Below are positions 20,476-29,061 of a stretch of DNA of 29,061 bases, piece by piece. The stretch is from Acanthaster planci (taxonomy: Eukaryota > Echinodermata > Asteroidea > Valvatida > Acanthasteridae): contig NW_019091446.1 in the NCBI RefSeq assembly GCF_001949145.1, positions 570,370-599,430 on the forward strand. Direction: 5' to 3'. Made by a program: the position numbers and the translations under genes. Position 1 is the stretch's first letter; each line of letters opens with the position of its first letter. The notes under the pieces are model-generated. The model saw only the letters and a list, made by a program, of their open reading frames with translations. It was not told the DNA's origin and searched no databases.

Positions 20476-21040
20476 ACTCTCATTTGTGGAGAGTACAAAT
20501 TATTCAATGCAATTGATCACAAGACTCAAACGTAAACAATACAAATTCATATATTTCTTGGATAATACAACATTCTAGATCTGTGCTTTAGAGAGTTGAT
20601 GCTAAGCATATTTCATCCTGCAAGGACTATATTTTTTCATATTAAAGTTAATAATTGATTGCTTTTTCATCAGGCAAGCAAAAATTTAACAGGCGATATT
20701 CAAATTGTGGTGGTCTCTGCTTATACATGTAATCCCGCGCAAGAAGTGGATTTTTGCATTCATTTTTTCAATCATGCATGTCAATCAACAGCCAAGAGTT
20801 AATTATGAAAAGTAGGGAGAACATCTTTTCACTGCTTTACATCAAATATACGAACAACTAGTGTTATTGAGGACATGAAGAACTTGATAGGAATAAAACA
20901 CAGAATTTATCAATCTTTGCCAACACAAAAAGTACAACGTGAAGATAAGAACTATGCATGAAATTCAACATGCTCATAATATATAAAGAGAAATGTGTAC
21001 TCTGACACAACGAATTTGACACTTTTCCCAGTGATGACAC

Positions 21041-21115
21041 CTGAGTAGTCCTGCACTTATGGTTTGTCTCAATCACAGAATCAGGGCCACACTCTTCAGG
21101 GTCAGAAGCAAGCAA
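21041..21115 (-). CDS. Possible small internal exon, unknown
   Basis: Between CAG (21118-21116) and the donor-like CAG|GTGTCA, 25 codons read LLASDPEECGPDSVIETN then HKCRTTQ. If the acceptor is the GAG three bases upstream, the exon would start with a G and be in phase with the donor that overlaps the stop of the phytochelatin synthase-like ORF. Support is only splice phase and composition. Confidence 0.18.
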
Positions 21116-21401
21116 CTGCCTCACATGTACAGAACTCGACAAATCATTTTACCACCTTCATGTACCCCCAGTACTTGCCTCTCTCCAACAAAGAGCATTT
21201 TTAAACATGTGCCTGAATTGGCTGTATTTCAGCTGCATATACTCCGAAGAGAGCTGAGATGTGCGTAGTGAGAAATGTTTATAAGCCTGGTGAGCAGGGA
21301 TAATAGCAATAATGATGCAACACCTTGTGGGCCAGTAAGGGTGAAATCGTGCACTTCACACCTCACAAACACCTGTCATTAATTTTCAATGGGAATTGCA
21401 C

Positions 21402-21480
21402 TCATTTGGTTTTATATACGGAGACTGCTTTCTGTGGACTAAAACTCCTTTTGCGATGAAATGCATACCGACTTAAAGTA
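21402..21480 (-). CDS. Candidate alternative 3' exon of the phytochelatin synthase-like gene
   Basis: A strong acceptor (pyrimidine run CCCCGCTTTCTTTTTCAG, ending at 21481) opens a 79-nt frame to a TGA at 21404-21402. Joined to the donor at 22573 it would replace the final Val codon in phase and add 25 residues, TLSRYAFHRKRSFSPQ and KAVSVYKTK, a basic tail. The implied intron is 1093 bp. Confidence 0.3.
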
Positions 21481-22569
21481 CTGAAAAAGAAAGCGGGGTG
21501 ACCGGAGATGAGACTTGCTGGTTGAGTCATTTTATAAATCTGGGGTCCAAAGTGTGATATTGTTACTTCTGGCGTGCATACCATCTGACATGTTTGACAA
21601 GGGATGTACCACTGAACTGATTTCAAACTACTTTTTTGTTATTTATTATTCAGTGTTTGAAGCTAAACATTGAGTTCTGAACATTAACAAATCATATGCC
21701 AGACATAACAGGGATGGGGAAAAATATGGACCCCAAATTTATAGAATGACCCAGTTGCTATGCTCTCACTAGGGCTGTCCATCCAAACCAGTAACCCTAG
21801 TGCCCAACAAATGATGCCAGGAAATAGTTCTTAATTATGGAACTGGGTAACCAAGATCACCTATGCGAATGAAATAACTTTCAGCATGTTTGATTACTTC
21901 GGTTATACTTGCAGTTGATGTCCTCATAGGGTTAGGTAAGCCTGAGCAATGTATGATAAATGACTAATCTTAGGTAACTAGGTGCCAACTGGGTCAAAAG
22001 GTCATGCAGAGATTACATGGACATATACAGAACAAATTCAAACCATCACATGCATTGGACATACATGTACAGTACTTGCATATTTCACGTAACTCACTGA
22101 AGCCAATTTGTCTCTACATGCGAGTTGCAACAACCTTTCTGAACTCAGATTAACAACGGCATTTTTCTTTCCATTTTATCATAATTAGTCAACATATTTT
22201 TGTGGGATACTTTCCCAAGTACATGTAACCAGATCAGAAAAGTGACACGAGTGTCAAATTGAATGCAGTCACACATACGCAAGTAAGTACAGGGGGGCGG
22301 GGGAGTCAAACATTTTTTTGGAATGTTTAAAGAAACGGAAAGGTTTTAAATGTTTATGTCAGGAAATTACAAAAAAGGCTACGATGAAAGCAAAAAACAA
22401 ATGTCACATTTGCATTAAAAGGTTGGCGATTTTTGGCAGCAGGCAATTTTAGCGCATTTCACATTTGTTGTTTTCTTGTCTGGCTAAGATTATCCGGGCA
22501 TATCCACATTTATTTCAATAAGATACCCCATTTGATTCACACTGGTAAATGCAAACCGTTATACGTAGC
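21481..22569. other. Non-coding or intron, no other gene seen
   Basis: If the donor overlapping the stop at 22570 is used, this is an intron. Otherwise it is 3' UTR and intergenic sequence. No repeat was recognised. Confidence 0.4.
22509..22514 (-). promoter_or_regulatory. Polyadenylation signal candidate
   Basis: TTTATT on the plus strand is AATAAA on the minus strand, 56 bp after the TGA of the phytochelatin synthase-like ORF. It supports an unspliced 3' end there. Confidence 0.5.
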
Positions 22570-23262
22570 TCACACCACTCCTCCCATGATCACAAACCCT
22601 CGTGACTTCCCAGTGGCAACATCAACATCTTGCATTGACTGGAACAAATCTTCCGTCTTCAGCCATAATTTGGGCTTTCCCACATTGGTATCCAGCATCA
22701 AAAAGCGGTCGGAACCCTTGTGGTATGCGCACAGCGGACTGTGGTGCCCATACTGAGAGACCTCCCCAATTTGACCCAGGAGGTACCGCTGGAAGTTCAC
22801 AATAACTCCAGCGCTCGAATCCTCCTGACGAACGGCTTCCACAGCTAGCTGCCGGAACTCATCAAGTGAGGACTCTTGGGCGAGGTATGCCGTGGCTTCG
22901 TGCTTGTGGTTCTGTAAAATCTGGGTCACATCCTCCAAAGTGGTGCCCCTTGTCTTGATGACATCGTGGGTGATGATGTCCTGCGTCTCCTTGAAGTTGA
23001 ACATGGCAAAGCCGTGGTACTGCTTCTTGATGTCCTCACAGTGCCTGAAGCTGCAGTAGCCCGCTGCCCGGCAGGCTTTACCGCATTCGTAGGAGGCAAT
23101 AAGGAGGGCAGCACTCTGGATGCCGCAATGAGATGAATGTGCCTGGAAGTCGAACATGTCCACCAGGATGTACTGACAAGCTTCGGCTTCATCAAGGAGC
23201 TGCTGGCCTTCCTCAGATTCCAGAGTGATAGGGTCGATGACTTTTGTAGCTGCACCTTCCAT
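22570..23262 (-). CDS. Phytochelatin synthase-domain protein (papain-like gamma-glutamylcysteine transferase family)
   Basis: 230 codons in one exon. The fold is that of the phytochelatin synthase catalytic domain, which takes gamma-Glu-Cys from glutathione to make phytochelatins, or in short relatives cleaves glutathione or its conjugates. Triad: Cys46 in SHCGIQSA, His173 in GHHSPLCAYH, Asp191 in FLMLDTN; Gln40 is the oxyanion Gln six residues before the Cys. The His-Asp spacing (18) equals that of plant enzymes. The C-terminal half (LEDVTQIL, DEFRQLAVEAVRQ, DRFLMLD, TGKSRGFVIM) reads much like cyanobacterial short forms. There is no plant-type Cys-rich C-terminal domain. Between Cys46 and His173 there are about 21 extra residues with Cys60, 64, 70 and 75. 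The loop after Asp191 is one residue short and has Val where relatives have Arg. The ATG has a good context (GACATGG) and lies 14 nt inside the exon, whose acceptor (AATGTAG) ends at 23277. The exon could also continue an upstream coding exon. Likely cytosolic: no signal peptide is seen. Confidence 0.9.
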   Translation of the reverse strand: MEGAATKVIDPITLESEEGQQLLDEAEACQYILVDMFDFQAHSSHCGIQSAALLIASYECGKACRAAGYCSFRHCEDIKKQYHGFAMFNFKETQDIITHDVIKTRGTTLEDVTQILQNHKHEATAYLAQESSLDEFRQLAVEAVRQEDSSAGVIVNFQRYLLGQIGEVSQYGHHSPLCAYHKGSDRFLMLDTNVGKPKLWLKTEDLFQSMQDVDVATGKSRGFVIMGGVV

Positions 23263-23276
23263 GTCTGCCTCAGAGC
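23263..23276 (-). other. 5' leader part of the phytochelatin synthase-like exon
   Basis: Fourteen bases between the acceptor and the ATG. They are open in frame (SEAD), so a coding upstream exon cannot be excluded; none was found in the window. Confidence 0.5.
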
Positions 23277-23406
23277 CTACATTTGGGTTAAAAATTAAAA
23301 TATCCTATTGATTTTTTCCACTTTGTTGTAGGGAAATAAATCCACCCTTTTGGACTAAATACCAGTTGAAATTCCCATCCTCCTGTAGGAATTTGGTGTA
23401 ACCAAC

Positions 23407-23576
23407 ACGGGCGATTCACAACAGTGCGCCACCAAGAGTTTGCAACACGTTGGCCAATCATAAGGCGCGAAATTTGTTGAGCCTTTCCAAACGTGCATTG
23501 GGTCGACAAATTTTGCGCATTGTGATTGGCCAACGCGTTGCAAACTCTTGGCGGCGCACTATTGTGAAACAGCCGT
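23407..23576. mobile_element. Long palindromic (foldback/MITE) element
   Basis: Two arms of about 76 bp (23407-23482 and 23501-23576) are reverse complements at roughly 85-90 percent, with an 18-bp loop. Both contain AAGAGTTTGCAAC and TTGGCCAATCA. No target duplication is evident. Open frames here are artefacts of the palindrome. Confidence 0.8.
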
Positions 23577-23993
23577 ATTCAAATATGCAATCAAATGGAA
23601 GTTGAAATATTTGGATATTCAAGTATTCAAATGGGCTCAACCTTATCCAACAGTCGTTAGACATTGCACAAAATAAAAGGCATGGTGGATAAGAGAACTG
23701 AACACATTCAAAACACTTTTAACAGACAGTTCTCTAAAGGTTGTCGTATTGAAACGCCAGCCATTTCCATTGGTAAGGCCTAGTCCAAGTAACTAGGACT
23801 GTAGCACATGATTAAGTGATAGAGATCTATTATTATTGTTTGCCAGTTCATATCCGAATGTTTAAAATCGAAGTGGCTATCAATACGGTAACCGTAATGT
23901 GACTTCCAAATTCTGTACATGCAGTTATGGCATTGCACAATTACCATTGCCAATCTATAGAAGTTTCAATTTCCCCATACAATTATGGCATTG
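23577..23993. other. Intergenic, no gene seen
   Basis: Nothing recognised. Confidence 0.4.
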
Positions 23994-24072
23994 CAGTTCT
24001 GTGGCCCAATGGGTACAGACACTGGTCTACAATCCACACAATCCATGCTAGGATCAAGTCCACTCATGGGAT
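23994..24072 (+). repeat. tRNA-derived SINE head (candidate)
   Basis: TGGCCCAATGGGTA (24002-24015) resembles a pol III A box, and GGATCAAGTCC (24051-24061) a B box, at tRNA-like spacing of 49 nt. A pyrimidine-rich tail follows. No intact tRNA cloverleaf can be drawn, so this is at best a SINE remnant. Confidence 0.35.
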
Positions 24073-24783
24073 TTGTTTTTCCATTTTTTTTTCTTCTTCC
24101 CTTTCTTCATTTTCTCAATCGGAACGCATTTTTACTTTCTATATTTGTGTTTTTTCTGTTTTGGTAGATTCATACTCATGGAGGATTTTGTGAAGGGAAA
24201 CAGAGTAAGAGATCCATTCGTAGTAGACTGGCCTGGCTCCTGTTTTCAGTGCAGCTGACTGGTACATGGAAATAGACAGACTTGTGTAACAATAGCAACG
24301 GCGATTAAAATGTTTAATTCCACAGACAAGTGTGAAATTTCGACTTGACCAAAGATGTGGGGAGACCACAGGTACTGCATGATGCAGAACTGGACAATGG
24401 TGGCAGAACAATTTTCAAAGTGGGGGGGGGGCAGTTGTGAGACCATCAGGTACCAGGGATCCATTACGCTCCACTTCATTATGGACCAGCAAAAAGTGGG
24501 GGGAGCCACTGGCCCCCTGCCCCTCCCCCTCCGCCACCAGAAAAAATGGACCAACACTTCGACCTTTGAACAAGCACATGTTGGCCTACATGTACTTCAT
24601 GTTTCAACAGATTAGGCCTACTCTAGTTAAAAAGTTAAAAATTGTGCTTTTTCACATCATTTTTTTCTCTTTCCTGAGATTTTTTTCCCAGGTTGATGCC
24701 AAAAAGGAAACACATTATGGGCTGTTAACATGAATTTTTTTTTCAGGGCCTACTTATACCTAACGCCAATTGTACAAGGACCA
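24073..24783. other. Intergenic, low-complexity tracts
   Basis: It holds a T/C-rich tract (24076-24160), a G run (24422-24431) and C-rich sequence (24500-24535). No gene recognised. Confidence 0.4.
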
Positions 24784-24963
24784 GGAAAGAATGTTGCATT
24801 CTGGCTCCACTGCAGGGGTTGTGTACAAATGTCTGTCGAGAGCCACGAAAATCATGGAGAAAATTGTCTGAGTATTTTGTAACAAAATTGGACATTTTTC
24901 TCAGATGCAGATTCATGTCTTTTCAGCATTTCTGTAATGATTGACCTTTATTGAGATGATATT
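24784..24963. mobile_element. MITE copy 2 (3' truncated)
   Basis: It begins GGAAAGAATGTTGCATTCTG, like the left end of the element at 13465, and shares the interior TCAGCATTTCTGTAATGA and TTTATTGAGATGAT. The right inverted repeat is absent. Confidence 0.65.
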
Positions 24964-26124
24964 GAGGCAGTTCTGAGGGTACCACCATGCTTGGACCATG
25001 GAAAGCTCCATAAAAGGGGTTAGGCTGAGTCCGAGTAGTATCACTGGGTATGGAGGCAACGTTTTATTCCTCCATGCATAGAGCAAGGACTCTACAAATC
25101 ACCTTACTTTTGAAGTACATGCAGGGCCTACTCAAGACAAAATGTTTTAAAAGGCGATCAAAAGCGACTTCCTTGCATAAGAGACATTTTGAATCCATGT
25201 GCATGCTTGTAGAACATTTACAATCGGATAGAATGAATATCGAGTAATGTATTCTAAATACAACGCTCAAGTACCAGTCCAACATACGCAAACGTCAGCG
25301 CATCTATAAGATGCACAGGCATAGAGCATCGGCACATCCATAGTTGATTATTTTAAAACAAATGTTTCCGTAACGTTCGAGCAAGGTGATCCGATTTCCT
25401 ATGCATGTCTTTTGATGGCTGTCTTTTGATAAATAAGTTCAGCTACATTAAAAATTTGTTCTCTTAATTCAGTCAGTGTTATTGAGTCGGTTGCATTTTT
25501 TGGCGCGAGCAAAACGAAACCCTAATTTACTGACAGTTCATTTAGGGGGTTTGCATATTGGCTTTGAGTTTGACAATGACCTACACGTATCATTTTTGGA
25601 ATGCAGATATATGCAGAAAGGCAAATTACTGTACAAAAGCCGTACAAATTTTCAAGTTTTCCACAGGTTTGTGCACAAATGAGTCAGCGCTCTAGTTTTT
25701 ATACTATGGGTAGCCCAGGTTTGGACACACGCGTTGTGTTCATTTCGTTACGTAGTACGGTCAGGGAGTCCATCTGGGCTAACTTCTACGGGGTAAGCCT
25801 AACCCTGGTAACCAACGTTACTTAGCAAAATTACTGGGCCTACTTACACTTGGCTACCAGCTACTTACAATACAAGTGACAGGCAACTAATGCTCGACTC
25901 AATGGGCGAAAATCGACGGGATGCCCTGAAATGAACAAACGTTAATTCTTGAAACGGAGTGCAATATGATCAAGTTGCGAATGTACATGTAAAAATGTCT
26001 GTTTTACACGTTGATGACATGTCAATGCCAAGCAGATGCAACCTACCCGCACGGGTACTGACCTCTACATGTGTAATGTTCGTACTACTAGCAAAGATTG
26101 TATAGCGCCGCTCAGCGGACCCAA
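24964..26124. other. Intergenic, no gene seen
   Basis: Short frames only. The last 100 bp become GC-richer toward the candidate exon at 26125. Any upstream exon or promoter of the minus-strand phytochelatin synthase-like gene could also lie here, but I cannot identify one. Confidence 0.35.
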
Positions 26125-27027
26125 ATGTCTTCTATCCATGGGTTTAACGCGCTGACAACAGACGTAGACGCGACCTCAGCCTGGGAAGCCCGTTTCGGAC
26201 ACGACCTCACCAGTCTCCGGCCGTTACAGCCTGAAATTCCCGACGAGTCTGTGGTAGTGGCCGCGGCCTGTTCTCATAGTGAGTGTGCATAATTGCAAGC
26301 CGCAGCCAAGTGATTCGGACGCAGCCCGCGCACGATTAGCGGTTACGATCATCTGACTGTGACGCGTCGAAGAAAGGCACAGTACAAAAACACAAGACAT
26401 AACTATATCCTGGTGGCCCAGAGAGGACATAATTGATTTTTTTTTCCCACATGGTGGCCGTTACGGTCATGTCATCACATATGTGAAGTAAATTTGTATG
26501 TTTTTATTTTATTGAAATTCCAATTAGATGCTAGAAAGTCAAGCAACCACGAAGGAAAGTCTTCACCAACTTAACGGGAAGTTTCGATAAAATCAGATTT
26601 GCAAGCCAATATTTTCTTCTTAGTTTTCCATTACTGACAATTAGAACAAGGTAATTTTTTGAGTCCCTAGGACCTTGCCATAACAGTGTTCCACTGTACA
26701 TTGTTGGTGTCTTGCCTAACTTGCAATACATATCTGTTAACCCATCAGATTCCTTCAGATGGATGTACAAGTGAAGAACAGACGTCGCCTCATCTTTTGT
26801 ACACCCAACCAGCAGGTTCTACCCTGTTAGCACTGGGTTCCCGGCGGTTCATGGATGCCACATTCAAGTTGGTCAAGTACAATTCAAGCTGGTCTCGGAG
26901 AAGACGCTCCATCGCCACCAAACGAGCAAGTTCAAAAACTCGCAGGGATGGATCTTCTGCTACTGGCAGGAGTTTTAAGAAGGAGAGCGGACGGCGAAGT
27001 CCCTACACTCCAGTCATCCATTTGTAA
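26125..27027 (+). CDS. Candidate two-exon gene, unknown function
   Basis: Exon 1 (26125-26278) starts at an ATG in a CpG-rich stretch and ends at a strong donor CATA|GTGAGT. It encodes MSSIHGFNALTTDVD, WEARFGHDLTSLRPLQPEIP and a short hydrophobic end. Exon 2 (26759-27027) follows the acceptor ATTCCTTCAG and keeps the phase to a TAA at 27025-27027. It encodes EEQTSPHLLYTQPAG, FMDATFKLVKYNSSW and then an Arg/Lys/Ser-rich tail. The product would be 140 residues. I recognise no family. The ATG context is weak (C at -3). An AATAAA occurs only near 27594. The alternative is that only exon 1 is real. Confidence 0.3.
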
Positions 27028-28034
27028 ACTTGTTTGCATGTTTTGTCGAGTGTGTACAGAACGTCAAAGAACTCCTTTTCTGTATGCAGATGTTTAGTAA
27101 ACACAACATTTGTTTCCTCTGGGATTCAGTATCTGCACTAATTTTGGAAACATGTTAATTAACTTTGAGAGGATTCAGATCACTGTATGTGACATTTTTG
27201 CTAGTAGTGACATGAAATGGGGTATATTTTTGACGTATCCCTGAAAAACATGAACGTTGGCAATTTTGAGATGCATTTCCTTAGTTGATCTTTTATCTTG
27301 AAATAAGATGATTAAGAGCTAGTTTCTCATCTGAGCAACGTCAGTTATGCCCAAACAACACAAGAAAGTAATCATACTTTTGTGCAATATTGTGGAAAAT
27401 GTAGTTGCATTTATTTATCATATAAAAATTTTTTGAACCTAGTGTCTAGTATAATGGAGATGACTAAGCTAGAGGGAAGCGTAAAAATGCGTATAGTCTC
27501 ATGTCATTCCCGAAAACATAAGAATCTTGACAAATTTGCGATACAAATTAAAACTGCGGTGTGGAAAAGGACTTCATTTCCCTAAGCAATTTCAATAAAA
27601 TGCCCAATATTCTCAAATACATAAAAGCTTACCAAATCATGCTGCTTACATACCTCCCATGCCAGTACCATCAACGCTCAAGCACTGTGTTTTTGTCACG
27701 GAGTATGTTTACAATTTTATACTTTCTCGAACCCTGGACACGATGGAGGCAGCCTAGTTTCCCCAACTATTGGTTGAAATTCTTCAAGTTCAAACAGTTT
27801 CTATTACTGAATTCACACTAGGCCTACACACTTTTGAAACTTAGCGCATGGCACGGTCATGAGATTTAGTCGGAAATGAAAACCAACCCAGCGTCCAGAA
27901 ATAGGGCAGATGTCGGGCCAAGGGGGCCGGGCTGCAAATTCCAAAGAGGGGAGGCTGCTGCACCGCAGCACCGCTGTCTGTCTGTCAGCCCTGTGAAATT
28001 AAGGCAAAAACCTCTGATCAGTAAGCAGTGAAAT
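27028..28034. other. Non-coding, no gene seen
   Basis: AT-rich, with short frames. AATAAA near 27594 could serve an upstream plus-strand transcript. Confidence 0.4.
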
Positions 28035-28196
28035 GGGCTTTTCTTGTCTTTTTGTCGGTGATTGACACTAATTTCTGAAATAAGACTAGCTCAGAACCAC
28101 CGATTTGGAGACACTGAAAATGGCCTCACTCTCTGTGTTCGTGATTGATACTAACTTTTTTGGGGGGGTTGGGAATTCACAAAAAGACGAAAGCCC
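28035..28196. repeat. Small inverted-repeat element
   Basis: GGGCTTTTCTTGTCTTTTTG (from 28035) and ACAAAAAGACGAAAGCCC (28179-28196) are inverted matches with a small indel. Inside, TGATTGACACTAA and TGATTGATACTAA form a direct pair. Probably a short non-autonomous element. Confidence 0.4.
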
Positions 28197-28317
28197 AAAG
28201 CCAAAGTCAACCTATGGTGATATTGTCCAAAGTGTTTTCATTACTGGAGAGCGTTTATTAAAATTGTAAAGCAAGTTAAGCACAAGTAAAGTGCATTTTT
28301 TAAATTATTTTTTATTA

Positions 28318-28441
28318 ATTATCCCGGATACGAAGTGTCCCGGGTACGAGATGTTCCGGGTACGAGTTGACTCAGGTAAGAGTTGTCACGGGTGTGAAAT
28401 TTGGGGCACGAGTAGTCCCGGGTACGAGATGTCCCGATACC
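28318..28441 (+). repeat. Degenerate 17-bp minisatellite
   Basis: Units like TCCCGGGTACGAGATGT repeat about seven times with substitutions. Since 17 is not a multiple of 3, a repeat protein is not expected. Confidence 0.75.
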
Positions 28442-28655
28442 GGCTGGTAGTTAAAGAGTGCCGAATTCTGGGTTTACACTTATTATGTGAGAGCAGTTGT
28501 CCAATAACACTTGACAGAAACTAGTTAAAATTGATAAATGGCTGAAATAAAAACGAGAAAAATCAATGCCTGCGGCTCTGGGCATGCATTTTGCAAGCGC
28601 AGGATGTGGAAATGAAAGAAAATAGTAATGGCGCCCTCTATAGACACCATGAAAC
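28442..28655. other. Non-coding
   Basis: Nothing recognised. Confidence 0.4.
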
Positions 28656-28752
28656 ACACGTCGCGTCGCGTCGTCATGTGCGTGCATCGCGTCGTGCTTC
28701 AGGCGCACGCACGACATTAAAGCACGACATTGCGACGTTAAGGCACGACGCA
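28656..28752. repeat. CpG-rich GCGTCGTGC / GCACGAC repeat cluster
   Basis: GTCGCGTCGCGTCGT and GCGTCGTGC on the left face GCACGACATT, GCACGACATT and GCACGACGC on the right, so short direct units and an inverted arrangement coexist. It is flanked by GGCGCCCTCTATAGACACC. Confidence 0.55.
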
Positions 28753-29061
28753 AGGGAGCCGTCATGCCGTCAAGTTGTGTCACCTTGGGAGAGACTAGAG
28801 AGAGGCAGAAATGTGTATCGTAAATTATGGTGTTCTGTAGCCGCCAACATTGCGTCGCAACGTGCCATCATCCAGACACCACGGGGTGCAGTGTCCCAAT
28901 TCAAGGAAAATTCCCCGCCAGGCCGAGGCGCACAAAAAGTACCTCCAGAGATTGTTTCGAAAAGAGGGGTCTGTTTGGGACAAGAAATGGTGGAATTGTG
29001 TCAGTATGGCCCAGGATCATCTCTGTAGATTCAGGGGCACCCATCTGAGGGCAAAGCAGAC
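28753..29061. other. Right end of window, no gene seen
   Basis: Two overlapping frames are open to near the end of the window (28591-29028 and 28827-29048), but their beginnings lie in the CpG-rich repeat and no motif is visible. A partial exon running off the edge cannot be excluded. Confidence 0.3.

Noticed and set aside
22926-23255. 109-codon minus-strand frame inside the phytochelatin synthase-like exon
   Set aside because: It is a shifted-frame shadow of the real ORF, rich in Ser/Arg/Thr, without motifs.
22570-23262. Guanylyl cyclase domain-like (GUCD1-type) or other papain-fold assignment
   Set aside because: The GHHSP, LMLD and TGKSRGF blocks and their spacing fit the phytochelatin synthase family better.
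23288-23664. Three overlapping minus-strand frames upstream of the phytochelatin synthase-like exon
   Set aside because: They are read out of the long palindromic element and have no family features.
23994-24072. Functional tRNA gene
   Set aside because: Box-like sequences are present but no cloverleaf with a proper acceptor stem can be formed; kept only as a SINE candidate.
28291-28524. Frame with repeated Pro-Gly-Tyr-Glu-Met
   Set aside because: The repeat unit is 17 bp, so the peptide repeat is incidental and the frame is not conserved between units.
1-29061. CRISPR arrays, bacterial operons, phage or integron features
   Set aside because: There are no regularly spaced identical repeats, ribosome-binding sites or dense ORFs; introns and polyadenylation signals show a eukaryotic genome.

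Overview
The window is eukaryotic: genes are split by GT-AG introns with pyrimidine-rich acceptors, stops are followed by AATAAA signals, most of the sequence is AT-rich non-coding DNA, and there is one scaffold gap of Ns (14520-14942). The repeats (Penelope-like retroelement, several short inverted-repeat elements, a 5S-derived sequence) and the gene types fit a marine invertebrate. An echinoderm or another deuterostome is my best guess, but nothing in the window proves it.

Layout. 354-2967 (+) holds the last four exons of a clan 2 cytochrome P450; its start lies left of the window. 3011-9279 is intergenic, with hairpins, inverted-repeat elements and two decayed coding-like stretches. 9280-12500 is a degraded Penelope-like element whose reverse transcriptase has a stop, several frameshifts and a small internal inversion, flanked by two diverged direct repeats with a hammerhead-ribozyme-like core. 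12954-13670 holds two short DNA-transposon-like elements, then the gap follows. 15430-15810 is a degenerate tandem repeat. 16276-17085 is a repeat cluster containing a 5S rRNA-like gene. 18143-18616 is a coding-like frame broken by three stops. 19094-19410 carries a hairpin-forming repeated motif.

22570-23276 (-) is the clearest complete coding exon: a phytochelatin synthase-domain protein with the Cys-His-Asp triad. Its stop codon overlaps a good splice donor, so the annotated C-terminus may be an intron read-through. 23407-23576 is a long palindromic element. 26125-27027 (+) may be a small two-exon gene of unknown function. The right end contains minisatellite-like repeats.

The genes do not form an operon or an evident pathway. 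The P450 (oxidation of small lipophilic molecules) and the phytochelatin synthase-like enzyme (glutathione or metal-thiol chemistry) could both serve detoxification, but their proximity is not evidence of that. The most interesting points are the unusual phytochelatin synthase-like enzyme with a Cys cluster and an altered substrate loop, the P450 that lacks the I-helix threonine, and the micro-inverted Penelope-like element.
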